From an uncultured Acetatifactor sp. (GTDB lineage: Bacteria > Bacillota > Clostridia > Lachnospirales > Lachnospiraceae): a stretch of DNA of 38,640 nt. The notes beneath the pieces were generated by a model, which made no database searches, had not been told where the DNA came from, and saw only the letters and a program-made list of their open reading frames with translations. The position numbers were made by a program, and so were the translations under genes. Of the stretch, positions 1-6,768 are shown in pieces. Every line of letters starts with the position of its first letter. Position 1 is the stretch's first letter. The stretch covers positions 1 to 38,640 of the forward strand of contig CAJTXE010000039.1 in assembly GCA_910580225.1 (NCBI GenBank), read 5' to 3'.

Positions 1-120
1 ATGGTTTCCAAGATGGAAGACGGCAACTCCCTGGTACAGGTTGTTTCATGGTATGACAATGAGAACAGCTATACTTCCCAGATGGTTCGTACCATCAAGT
101 ATTTCAGCGAGCTGGCATAA
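1..120 (+). CDS. gap: Glyceraldehyde-3-phosphate dehydrogenase, C-terminal fragment
   Basis: Only the last 39 codons are inside the window; the gene begins upstream. The frame reads to a TAA at 118-120 and contains the tract SWYDNENSYTSQMVRTIKYF, which is the conserved C-terminal segment of phosphorylating GAPDH (Trp-Tyr-Asp-Asn-Glu followed by the last helix). The enzyme oxidises glyceraldehyde 3-phosphate to 1,3-bisphosphoglycerate in the cytoplasm, the substrate of the next gene, pgk. The internal ATG at base 1 is not the true start. Identification is by motif and by its position in front of pgk-tpiA. Confidence 0.93.
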   Translation: MVSKMEDGNSLVQVVSWYDNENSYTSQMVRTIKYFSELA

Positions 121-148
121 GAGTGTAAGAATAACCGCATGGCCTAAG

Positions 149-181
149 GGGGTCCGGTCTTATGGACCGGGCTCCTTTTTC
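149..181 (+). terminator. Intrinsic terminator between gap and pgk
   Basis: An 11-bp stem (149-159 with 165-175, including a central CCGGTC/GACCGG core and a few G-T pairs) closes a five-base loop and is followed by five T residues (176-180). It lies 28 bases after the gap stop and about 50 bases before pgk. It should stop most gap transcripts and implies either partial read-through or a separate pgk start signal. Confidence 0.8.
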
Positions 182-232
182 GATGAAAGAATGAATATCA
201 AATTTATTATGTAAAATGGAGGTTCTATAGAA

Positions 233-1456
233 ATGGGCTTGAATAAGAAATCCGTAGATGACATCAATGCAAAGGGTAAGAGAGTTCTGGTAAGATGTGA
301 CTTTAACGTTCCGCTGAAGAACGGCGAGATTACGGACGAGACACGTATTGTGGCTGCAATGCCCACGATTCAGAAGCTGATTAACGACGGCGGCAAGGTG
401 ATTCTGTGCTCCCACTTGGGCAAAGTAAAGAATGGTCCCAACGAAGGCGAGTCTCTGGCTCCCGTTGCAAAGAGACTGTCCGAGAAACTGGGTAAAGAGG
501 TTGTGTTCGTTGCTGACTACAACGTAACCGGTGAGGCTGCAACCAATGCTGTGGAAGCCATGAAGGAAGGGGATGTAGTTCTGCTTCAGAATACCCGTTT
601 TCGCGGCAAGGAAGAGACCAAGAACGGCGAAGAATTCAGCAAAGAGCTGGCTGATCTGGCTGATCTGTATGTATGCGACGCATTCGGTTCTTCTCACAGG
701 GCACATGCTTCCGTGGAAGGCGTTACCAAGTGTATCACTGCAAAGGGCGGCGAGAACGCTGTTGGCTATTTGATGCAGAAGGAGATCAATTTCCTGGGCA
801 ATGCGGTGGAGAATCCGGTTCGTCCTTTTGTGGCCATTCTGGGCGGCGCAAAGGTTGCAGACAAACTGAACGTTATCTCCAACCTGCTTGAAAAGTGTGA
901 TACCCTCATCATCGGCGGGGGCATGGCTTATACTTTCCTGAAGGCTCAGGGGTATGAAATCGGCCGTTCCCTGGTGGACAATGAGAAGATCGATTACTGC
1001 AAGGAAATGATTGAGAAGGCTGAGAAACTGGGCAAGAAGCTGTTGCTTCCCGTTGACTCTGTGACAGTAGCTGCATTCCCCAATCCCATTGATGCTCCCA
1101 TTGAAGTGGAAGTATATGATGTGGAGAATATGCCTGCTGACAGAGAGGGCTGTGACATCGGACCCAAGACTGCAGAAATGTATGCAGAGGCTGTAAAGAC
1201 TGCAAAGACTGTGGTCTGGAACGGACCTATGGGTGTATTTGAGAATCCTACTCTTGCTGCGGGTACCATTGCAGTGGCTAAGGCTCTGGCAGAGACGGAT
1301 GCTACTACCATCATCGGCGGCGGTGATTCTGCGGCAGCTGTTAACCAGCTTGGTTTCGGCGATAAGATGAGCCACATCTCCACCGGCGGCGGCGCATCTC
1401 TGGAATTCCTGGAAGGCAAAGTACTCCCCGGCGTCGCAGCAGCAGATGATAAATAA
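233..1456 (+). CDS. pgk: Phosphoglycerate kinase
   Basis: This 407-residue cytoplasmic enzyme transfers the acyl phosphate of 1,3-bisphosphoglycerate to ADP, the first ATP-forming step of glycolysis. The N-terminal substrate-binding motif VRCDFNVPL, the GGAKVADKL tract, the NGPMGVFE motif and the nucleotide-binding GGGDSAAA and STGGGASLEFLEG motifs are all present in order, so the protein looks complete and of normal length. The start is set by a TGGAGG ribosome site at 217-222. It follows gap across a terminator hairpin and precedes tpiA. Its last codons (VAAADDK-stop) form the first copy of a 67-bp tandem repeat that continues into the intergenic region. Confidence 0.98.
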   Translation: MGLNKKSVDDINAKGKRVLVRCDFNVPLKNGEITDETRIVAAMPTIQKLINDGGKVILCSHLGKVKNGPNEGESLAPVAKRLSEKLGKEVVFVADYNVTGEAATNAVEAMKEGDVVLLQNTRFRGKEETKNGEEFSKELADLADLYVCDAFGSSHRAHASVEGVTKCITAKGGENAVGYLMQKEINFLGNAVENPVRPFVAILGGAKVADKLNVISNLLEKCDTLIIGGGMAYTFLKAQGYEIGRSLVDNEKIDYCKEMIEKAEKLGKKLLLPVDSVTVAAFPNPIDAPIEVEVYDVENMPADREGCDIGPKTAEMYAEAVKTAKTVVWNGPMGVFENPTLAAGTIAVAKALAETDATTIIGGGDSAAAVNQLGFGDKMSHISTGGGASLEFLEGKVLPGVAAADDK

Positions 1457-1601
1457 GAGAAACGGCGAGAAGCCGAGGAACAGCCTCGCGACGCCGTGCG
1501 TGGCAGCAGCGGATGATAAATAAGAGAAACGGCGAGAAGCCGAGGAACAGTCTCGCGACGCCGTGCGTGGCAGCAGCGGATGATAAATAAGAGAAACGGC
1601 G
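1436..1601 (+). repeat. 67-bp tandem repeat copied from the pgk 3' end (2.5 copies)
   Basis: Copies start at 1436, 1503 and 1570; the first two are full length and differ at only two positions, and the third stops after about 32 bases. Copy 1 contains the real end of pgk. Copies 2 and 3 each re-encode the same tail, VAAADDK-stop, in a shifted frame. Each full unit can fold into a nested hairpin: outer ACGGCG/CGCCGT (1462-1467 with 1492-1497 in copy 1) and inner CGAGG/CCTCG (1474-1478 with 1484-1488). The C-to-T change in the inner stem of copy 2 keeps pairing as G-U. Confidence 0.93.
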
Positions 1602-1647
1602 GGAAGGCTTGCCTGGGTTTGGGTTGGGCAGCAAAAGTGCCCGCCGT
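1596..1647 (+). other. Inverted repeat closing the pgk-tpiA repeat region
   Basis: A perfect 8-bp inverted repeat, ACGGCGGG at 1596-1603 and CCCGCCGT at 1640-1647, encloses 36 bases. Its left arm is the diverging end of the third 67-bp copy, so the hairpin theme of the array continues. No T-run follows, so it is more likely an mRNA stability or processing structure than a terminator; this is an inference. Confidence 0.6.
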
Positions 1648-1691
1648 ATAAGGCAAATAGAAAATAATACAGAAAATCGAGGATTTATATC

Positions 1692-2444
1692 ATGGCAAGA
1701 AAGAAAATCATTGCCGGCAACTGGAAGATGAACATGACTCCCAGTCAGGCCGTAGAACTGGTAAATACATTAAAGCCCCTTGTAGTGAATGATGATGTGG
1801 ATGTGGTATTCTGCGTGCCCGCCATTGACATTATTCCGGCAATGGAGGCTGCAAAAGGCACCAATATTCATATCGGTGCCGAGAATATGTACTTCGAGGA
1901 GAAGGGTGCTTATACAGGTGAAATTTCTCCTGCCATGCTGGTGGATGCAGGGGTGAAGTATGTTATCATCGGACATTCCGAGAGAAGAGAGTATTTTGCG
2001 GAGACAGACGAGACCGTGAACAAGAAGGTGCTGAAGGCTTTTGAGCACGGCATTACTCCCATTGTATGCTGCGGCGAGACCCTGACTCAGAGAGAGCAGG
2101 GTGTGACGATTGATTTCGTTCGTCAGCAGATTAAGATTGCGTTTCTGAATGTAAGCGCAGAGCAGGCGGCTTCCGCAGTTATCGCTTACGAGCCAATTTG
2201 GGCCATCGGAACCGGCAAGGTGGCTACCACCGAGCAGGCAGAGGAAGTCTGCAAGGCTATTCGTGAGTGTATTGCCGAGATTTATGACGAGGCGACAGCA
2301 GCAGCAATCCGTGTTCAGTACGGAGGATCCGTATCCGCATCCAATGCCGCAGAATTGTTTGCGCAGGATGATATTGACGGCGGGCTGGTAGGCGGCGCTT
2401 CTCTGAAGCCTGACTTCGGGCAGATCGTCTGTTATAACAAGTAA
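1692..2444 (+). CDS. tpiA: Triosephosphate isomerase
   Basis: A 250-residue cytoplasmic TIM-barrel enzyme interconverting dihydroxyacetone phosphate and glyceraldehyde 3-phosphate. The signature NWKMN (residues 10-14, with catalytic Lys12), IIGHSERR (catalytic His95), AYEPIWAIGTG (catalytic Glu167) and YGGSV phosphate-binding loop are intact. The length is typical of the family. A GAGGA-like site at 1679-1683 precedes the ATG. It follows pgk after a 235-base spacer rich in repeats and is closed by a strong terminator, so it is the last gene of the glycolytic cluster; a phosphoglycerate mutase, often next in related genomes, is absent here. Confidence 0.98.
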   Translation: MARKKIIAGNWKMNMTPSQAVELVNTLKPLVVNDDVDVVFCVPAIDIIPAMEAAKGTNIHIGAENMYFEEKGAYTGEISPAMLVDAGVKYVIIGHSERREYFAETDETVNKKVLKAFEHGITPIVCCGETLTQREQGVTIDFVRQQIKIAFLNVSAEQAASAVIAYEPIWAIGTGKVATTEQAEEVCKAIRECIAEIYDEATAAAIRVQYGGSVSASNAAELFAQDDIDGGLVGGASLKPDFGQIVCYNK

Positions 2445-2462
2445 GAATAAAATATAGTAATT

Positions 2463-2501
2463 AAAAGAATCTCCTGGTAGCTTTTATCAGGAGATTCTTT
2501 T
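2463..2501 (+). terminator. Strong terminator after tpiA
   Basis: A perfect 14-bp stem (2463-2476 with 2488-2501) around an 11-base loop, with A-rich 5' arm and T-rich 3' arm, starts 18 bases after the tpiA stop. Because of its A/T flanks it could work in both directions. Confidence 0.9.
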
Positions 2502-2732
2502 ATATGGCGTGTTTTTAGTGCCAATATGTGATCTTTTCCACCGTTTTCTATGGAACCAGATGCTTTCAATTGGTGCCCTTGTAAGGTTTTCTGATGTGGT
2601 TTTGTCTGTGAGAAGTGTCTCTAAGGAAAAAGTGCACAATAACCGATAAATATGATAAAGGAAGACAGTTCGCAATAGATACGGATTCAAGATTCGGACG
2701 GACAGCTGTGGGAGCAATTAGGAGGTGTGATT

Positions 2733-2969
2733 ATGAATGATATGACTCAACTGCTGTATTCCATGGAACAGGGTATGAGACTGCAGAACCGGGCGAGAGC
2801 AGAGAGGAGAGCAGCCAGAGCAGAGCAGGAGAAACGGGAGTTTCAGGAGAAGCTCATGCGTGCTGCTGCCAGTGAGATGGAACTGGATGGTATGGTTTCA
2901 AAGGTGAAAGGTTCCCAGGATGCCGTGCAGCGAGACCAGCTGATCAGCATGATGATGGCAGGATTTTAG
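2733..2969 (+). CDS. Small charged helical protein of unknown function
   Basis: A 78-residue protein preceded by a near-consensus AGGAGG site (2720-2725) seven bases before the ATG at 2733; the in-frame GTG at 2727 overlaps the ribosome site and is rejected as start. The middle (about residues 18-45) is an Arg/Ala/Glu-rich stretch expected to form a long amphipathic helix or coiled coil, followed by a more neutral C-terminus ending in a Met-rich patch. There is no signal peptide or membrane segment. A terminator follows directly, so it seems to be a single-gene unit. I do not recognise the family. Confidence 0.72.
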   Translation: MNDMTQLLYSMEQGMRLQNRARAERRAARAEQEKREFQEKLMRAAASEMELDGMVSKVKGSQDAVQRDQLISMMMAGF

Positions 2970-2993
2970 CGGGTTATCCGGGAAAAGAGTAGG

Positions 2994-3020
2994 AAAGGGA
3001 CTGTTGTGTCAGTCCTTTTT
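2994..3020 (+). terminator. Terminator after the 78-residue gene
   Basis: A 10-bp stem (2994-3003 with 3010-3019, one G-T pair) around a six-base loop, with the 3' arm running into TTTTT. It sits 25 bases after the stop of the small gene. Confidence 0.8.
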
Positions 3021-3125
3021 CATTTGTTATGCAAATCCGGCTTGATGCCTTTTACTGTAAGGCAGTCAGGCCAGAGCATCCGCTTATGGTACAGGCCGGA
3101 ATGTCAGGTAAGAGGGAACGGGATA

Positions 3126-4403
3126 ATGAGAAATGATGCGGATTTCATCATAAATGAGGTGCTTCAGGAAGTAATGCCGGACAGGGCGGTGATATCGGCC
3201 TTGGAAAAACGGGACTTCGGAGAGGGAAAAGTATATGTGGTATCAGTGGGAAAAGCGGCATGGCAAATGGCAAAGACCGCTTCCGAAGTCCTGGGAGACA
3301 GGATGAAGGCGGGAATCTGTGTGACAAAGTACGGACATATCAGGGGTGTAATTTCCCGGATCAGGTGTTTTGAGGCAGGGCATCCCGTGCCGGACAGGAA
3401 TTCCTTCCGTGCCACGAAAGCAGTGCTGCAGTTGGTGAAAAATCTGAATGAAAAGGATACGGTAGTTTTTCTGCTGTCAGGAGGAGGATCTGCGCTTTTT
3501 GAAGATCCCCTGGTCCCGGAGGAGGAACTGAAGGATATTACAGATCAGCTCCTGGCCTGCGGTGCGGATATTGTGGAGATCAATACAATTCGAAAGCGGC
3601 TGTCAGGGGTGAAAGGCGGACGTTTTGCCATACGTTGTCAGCCCGGGAAAGTTTACAGTATTGTTTTAAGCGATATTTTGGGGGATCCGCTGGACATGAT
3701 CGCCTCTGGTCCGGCCTGCCCGGATACCAGTACCTGTGCCCAGGCACTGGCTGTGGCAGAGAAATATGGTTTGCGCTTCAGCAGCAAGGCCATGGCGCTT
3801 CTTGGACAGGAGACTCCAAAAAAGCTGACCAATGTGGAGACGGTAATAACGGGGAGTGTGGGGGCGCTCTGCAGGGCTGCAGCAGCCAGCTGCCGTAAGC
3901 GCGGGTATATGCCGTGTATTCTTACTGATCGTTTGGACTGTGAGGCCAGAGAAGCAGGGCGGTTCCTGGCAGCAGTGGCAAAAAGCCATCAGGAAGGCAG
4001 GGTAAGTCTGGCTTATATTGCCGGAGGGGAGACGGTTGTTCATCTCACCGGAAAGGGAAAGGGCGGACGAAATCAGGAACTGGTTCTGGCGGCTGCGGAG
4101 GGAATTGCAGGTCTGAGAGATACAGCACTGTTCAGTGTGGGAAGCGACGGCACAGACGGCCCCACAGACGCGGCAGGAGGCTATTGTGATGGTGAGACCA
4201 AGGAGAAACTGGACAGAAGTGGTATTTCCATTTATCGTTCACTGCAGGAGAACAATTCCTACGATGCTTTGGACAGGGTGGGAGGGCTTATTTTTACCGG
4301 ACCCACCGGAACCAATGTAAACGATGTGACAGTGGTGCTGATTCGGAGAGAAGGAACTGAAAGAGGCATTATTTCAGGTTATAGCGACAATGCAGCACCG
4401 TAA
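3126..4403 (+). CDS. Glycerate 2-kinase, MOFRL/DUF4147 family
   Basis: A 425-residue cytoplasmic kinase expected to phosphorylate D-glycerate at carbon 2, feeding lower glycolysis. The N-terminal DUF4147 part shows VVSVGKAAWQMA and the glycine-rich LLSGGGSALFEDP loop; the C-terminal MOFRL part shows IAGGETVVHLTGKGKGGRNQEL and SVGSDGTDGPTDAAGG, which are the hallmark motifs of the family. The reading frame is open 40 codons further upstream, but the preceding terminator occupies that stretch and the protein similarity begins at the ATG at 3126, so this start is chosen. The ribosome site there (GAGGGA, 3113-3118) is moderate. It stands alone between two short intergenic gaps; the names gckA, garK or glxK cannot be told apart from sequence alone. 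Confidence 0.92.
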   Translation: MRNDADFIINEVLQEVMPDRAVISALEKRDFGEGKVYVVSVGKAAWQMAKTASEVLGDRMKAGICVTKYGHIRGVISRIRCFEAGHPVPDRNSFRATKAVLQLVKNLNEKDTVVFLLSGGGSALFEDPLVPEEELKDITDQLLACGADIVEINTIRKRLSGVKGGRFAIRCQPGKVYSIVLSDILGDPLDMIASGPACPDTSTCAQALAVAEKYGLRFSSKAMALLGQETPKKLTNVETVITGSVGALCRAAAASCRKRGYMPCILTDRLDCEAREAGRFLAAVAKSHQEGRVSLAYIAGGETVVHLTGKGKGGRNQELVLAAAEGIAGLRDTALFSVGSDGTDGPTDAAGGYCDGETKEKLDRSGISIYRSLQENNSYDALDRVGGLIFTGPTGTNVNDVTVVLIRREGTERGIISGYSDNAAP

Positions 4404-4491
4404 AAATGTCCTTCTCCATCCAGAAGAAGATGATCTGCTCCAAAACAGGAATAGCTGATTGGCAGGTGTAGGGAGAAAGGAGAAAACTGGG

Positions 4492-5568
4492 ATGTTTTCT
4501 AACAGAGTATATGAGATTACGGATAGAAAGCAGGCGGCACCCCTGTTTGCGGGGTGGGAGGAAACCCTGATCTGGTGCTGTCTGCAGGGACCTATGGGAT
4601 ATATTTACGGTGACTGTTCCGAGAAGCCTGTTTCTGCCATGGCCCTGTTGGGGGACTTTTGTTTTTTTGCAGGGAAACCCTGCAGGGAGCTGGTACAGTA
4701 CAAACCCCAGTCCTGTGGGCAGAATTCTGTGATCATGGTGCCCCGGGACGAGGGTTGGGCCAGAGTGATTGAGAAATGTTTTCCGGGAGAAGGAGTTGCC
4801 GATGGAGGAGAGATCTCCGGCAGCGAACGATTTTGTGGGGCAGGAGAGACCTTCGGCAGTGAACGGTTTTGTGCAGCAGGAATGAATTCCTGGAGTGAGG
4901 GACATTGTGAGGCAGAAGAGATCTCCGGCAATGAAATACTCTGGGGCACAGAAAAGAACTCCGGGCGCGGAGGACTTCCCCAGGCGAAAAAGGTGCTCCG
5001 ATATGCCATTCGGAAGGAGCCGGATCTCTTTATAGGGGATATTATGGAGAGGCTGCGGGCAGCAGCGGAAGCCTTGCCGGAGGGATATGAGCTGAAGATG
5101 ATGGATGAGGAACTGTTTTGGCGCTGCCGGGGGATTCCCTGGTGCAGAGACTGGGTGTCCCAGTATGCGGATTATAGGATGTACAAGGCATGCGGATTGG
5201 GAGCAGTGATTTTGAAGGATGGGGATCCGGTGTCAGGAGCTTCCTCTTATTCCGGACATTTGGGCAGCAGAACAGAGGAAGCGTTTTGGAAGGCGGGATA
5301 TTTTGAGAGGACAGGAATCACAGCCGAGGTTGCCCCAGCTCATTTCCTGGCGGAAACCCCTTCCATAGAAATCGAAATCGATACCAGAGAGGACTTCAGA
5401 AGGAAGGGACTTGCCTTTATCTGTGGGGCCAAGCTGATTCTGGAATGCTGCAAAAAGGGGTGGTATCCCAGCTGGGATGCCCAGAACCTGTGGTCTGTGG
5501 CACTGGCGGAGAAACTGGGGTATCATTTTGACCATGCCTATACGGCCTATGAAATTTCAAACTGGTAA
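4492..5568 (+). CDS. GNAT-family acetyltransferase with an internal 12-residue repeat insert
   Basis: A 358-residue protein whose C-terminal half resembles the GNAT acetyltransferase family PF12746: residues about 225-358 include the SGASSYSGHLG strand, EIEIDTREDFRRKGLA (acetyl-CoA-binding motif A) and WDAQNLWSVALAEKLGY. The N-terminal half (residues 1-106) is the usual extra domain of this family. Between them, four tandem 12-residue repeats rich in Gly, Ser, Glu and Cys have been inserted, making the protein longer than typical members of roughly 260-280 residues. AAAGGAG at 4476-4482 decides for the ATG at 4492 over an upstream non-ATG codon. Its substrate is unknown. Confidence 0.8.
   Translation: MFSNRVYEITDRKQAAPLFAGWEETLIWCCLQGPMGYIYGDCSEKPVSAMALLGDFCFFAGKPCRELVQYKPQSCGQNSVIMVPRDEGWARVIEKCFPGEGVADGGEISGSERFCGAGETFGSERFCAAGMNSWSEGHCEAEEISGNEILWGTEKNSGRGGLPQAKKVLRYAIRKEPDLFIGDIMERLRAAAEALPEGYELKMMDEELFWRCRGIPWCRDWVSQYADYRMYKACGLGAVILKDGDPVSGASSYSGHLGSRTEEAFWKAGYFERTGITAEVAPAHFLAETPSIEIEIDTREDFRRKGLAFICGAKLILECCKKGWYPSWDAQNLWSVALAEKLGYHFDHAYTAYEISNW
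4810..4953 (+). repeat. 36-bp in-frame tandem repeat inside the GNAT gene
   Basis: Four consecutive 36-bp units encode EISGSERFCGAG, ETFGSERFCAAG, MNSWSEGHCEAE and EISGNEILWGTE. The first two are nearly identical, the outer ones diverged. The array is a whole multiple of three and so never shifts the frame. It lies between the two protein domains, as expected for a tolerated linker expansion. Confidence 0.88.
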
Positions 5569-5584
5569 TGCCAAACCGTTATTT

Positions 5585-6466
5585 TCAGGGTATCAGGTGC
5601 TGCTGTTCGCATGTGGGCAGCAGTTTTACTTTGGGTGCTCTGGCCGTTACAGTCTGCTTCCGATTATACGAAATCGGCTGTCCCTGCAGATCACTGACAA
5701 TGCCGCCTGCTTCTTCCACAAGCAGGGCGCCTGCCGCGTAGTCCCAGGGACAGAGGCTCAGTTCAAAGAAAAATTCCGCTCTGCCGCAGGCGATCATGCA
5801 CAGATCAATGGCTGCGGAGCCGCTTCTGCGCAGATCCTGAGCCCGGGACATATAGTGGTATGCTACTTCAAAGGATTTTCTGGTCAGCTCCTCATGATAG
5901 GGAGCCGTTCCGAACAGGATCAGGCCCTCTTCCAGGCTTCGGTCGGAAGCGGATATTTTCTCTCCATTCAAATAAGCACCTTTTCCTCTGATGGCATGGA
6001 AGGTCTCCTTCTGATAAGGATTGTGGATAACTCCCAGGACAGGGCGGCCGTCCAGGGCCAGTGCTACGCTGATACAGCTGACATTGTACCCTCTGGTAAA
6101 ATTGGCGGTGCCATCTATGGGATCTACGATAAAAGCATATCCTCTGGAGATGTCCGTGTGGTCCATCCGGTCCTCTTCCCCGAGGAATGCTGCCTCTGGT
6201 ATCAGCTTCAGAAGGCGTTGTTCCAGAATCGCCTGTACTTTGGAATCATAGTCTGTGACAAAGTTTCCTTTTCCGGTTTTTTGGTGAATTTTGCGCTGGA
6301 TATCGTCAGCACTTAACAAAATTGTCCCGCATTCACGGACGAGCTCGATAATCTGTTTCAGTAATGTCTCTTCCTGTGCGTCTGTTCCCAACAGGGGGGC
6401 CGTCTGTCCCTGTGGATTTCTGTTTACCGGTTCATCTGTTTGTTCCCGGATCTGTTCTATCTCCAT
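5585..6466 (-). CDS. Inositol monophosphatase family phosphatase
   Basis: A 293-residue Mg-dependent sugar-phosphate phosphatase of the IMPase/SuhB fold. The metal-binding motifs GEED (residues 96-99), DPIDGTANF (115-123) and WDYAAGALLVEEAGG (from about 242) are complete. About 30 extra hydrophilic residues precede the domain. Natural substrates in this superfamily include inositol phosphate, NADP/NAD-linked phosphates and fructose 1,6-bisphosphate; which applies here cannot be told. An AGGGAG site lies just upstream of the ATG. The gene is convergent with the GNAT gene (16 bases apart) and has its own well-formed promoter at 6500-6528. Confidence 0.92.
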   Translation of the reverse strand: MEIEQIREQTDEPVNRNPQGQTAPLLGTDAQEETLLKQIIELVRECGTILLSADDIQRKIHQKTGKGNFVTDYDSKVQAILEQRLLKLIPEAAFLGEEDRMDHTDISRGYAFIVDPIDGTANFTRGYNVSCISVALALDGRPVLGVIHNPYQKETFHAIRGKGAYLNGEKISASDRSLEEGLILFGTAPYHEELTRKSFEVAYHYMSRAQDLRRSGSAAIDLCMIACGRAEFFFELSLCPWDYAAGALLVEEAGGIVSDLQGQPISYNRKQTVTARAPKVKLLPTCEQQHLIP

Positions 6467-6499
6467 GATTTTTTACTCCCTGAAAAGTAATTTGTTTTT

Positions 6500-6528
6500 A
6501 TTATAGGCGTATTTCGGACAAAGTGCAA
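6500..6528 (-). promoter_or_regulatory. Sigma-A promoter of the inositol-monophosphatase gene
   Basis: On the minus strand, TTGCAC (6523-6528) and a perfect TATAAT (6500-6505) are 17 bases apart, and the gene starts 34 bases further on. The spacer begins with the 11-base word TTTGTCCGAAA (6512-6522), which recurs in the promoter at 9325-9352. Confidence 0.82.
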
Positions 6529-6603
6529 TGGCTGGTTGTGAGAATTTCGGGAGATGTCACCAAATATCTGTAGAAACTGTGCTGATGCAGGATGTCTTAC
6601 ATA

Positions 6604-6632
6604 TTGCATTCCATGAACGGCTGTGATAGACT
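6604..6632 (+). promoter_or_regulatory. Possible promoter of recJ
   Basis: TTGCAT (6604-6609) and TAGACT (6627-6632) are separated by 17 bases. The -10 is imperfect. If used, recJ has a leader of about 130 bases, which contains a 7-bp inverted repeat TTCCATG/CATGGAA overlapping the promoter. The rest of the 302-base gap 6467-6768 holds only this and the divergent promoter. Confidence 0.4.
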
Positions 6633-6768
6633 GAATTCGTAAAAGACATGGAACGCTGTCTTGGGAACAAAATCCGGAAAGATACGTTGAGCCGGACAGA
6701 GTGCAGGTCGGATTACATGTGTTCCAAGGCACACAGAGTAGATAAAAGTAAAGGAAAACAATATAACA

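Noticed and set aside
104..1375. Long open frame on the minus strand opposite pgk
   Set aside because: It is the antisense of a clear pgk gene, has no ribosome site and its product is rich in His, Ser and Cys without any family motif.
1341..1656. Minus-strand frames with repeated RRFSYLSSAAA-like units
   Set aside because: These are only the reverse translation of the 67-bp repeat and the pgk end; no start signals.
5477..6316. Plus-strand open frame across the inositol-monophosphatase gene
   Set aside because: Antisense of a gene with complete catalytic motifs; it overlaps the end of the GNAT gene and has no ribosome site.
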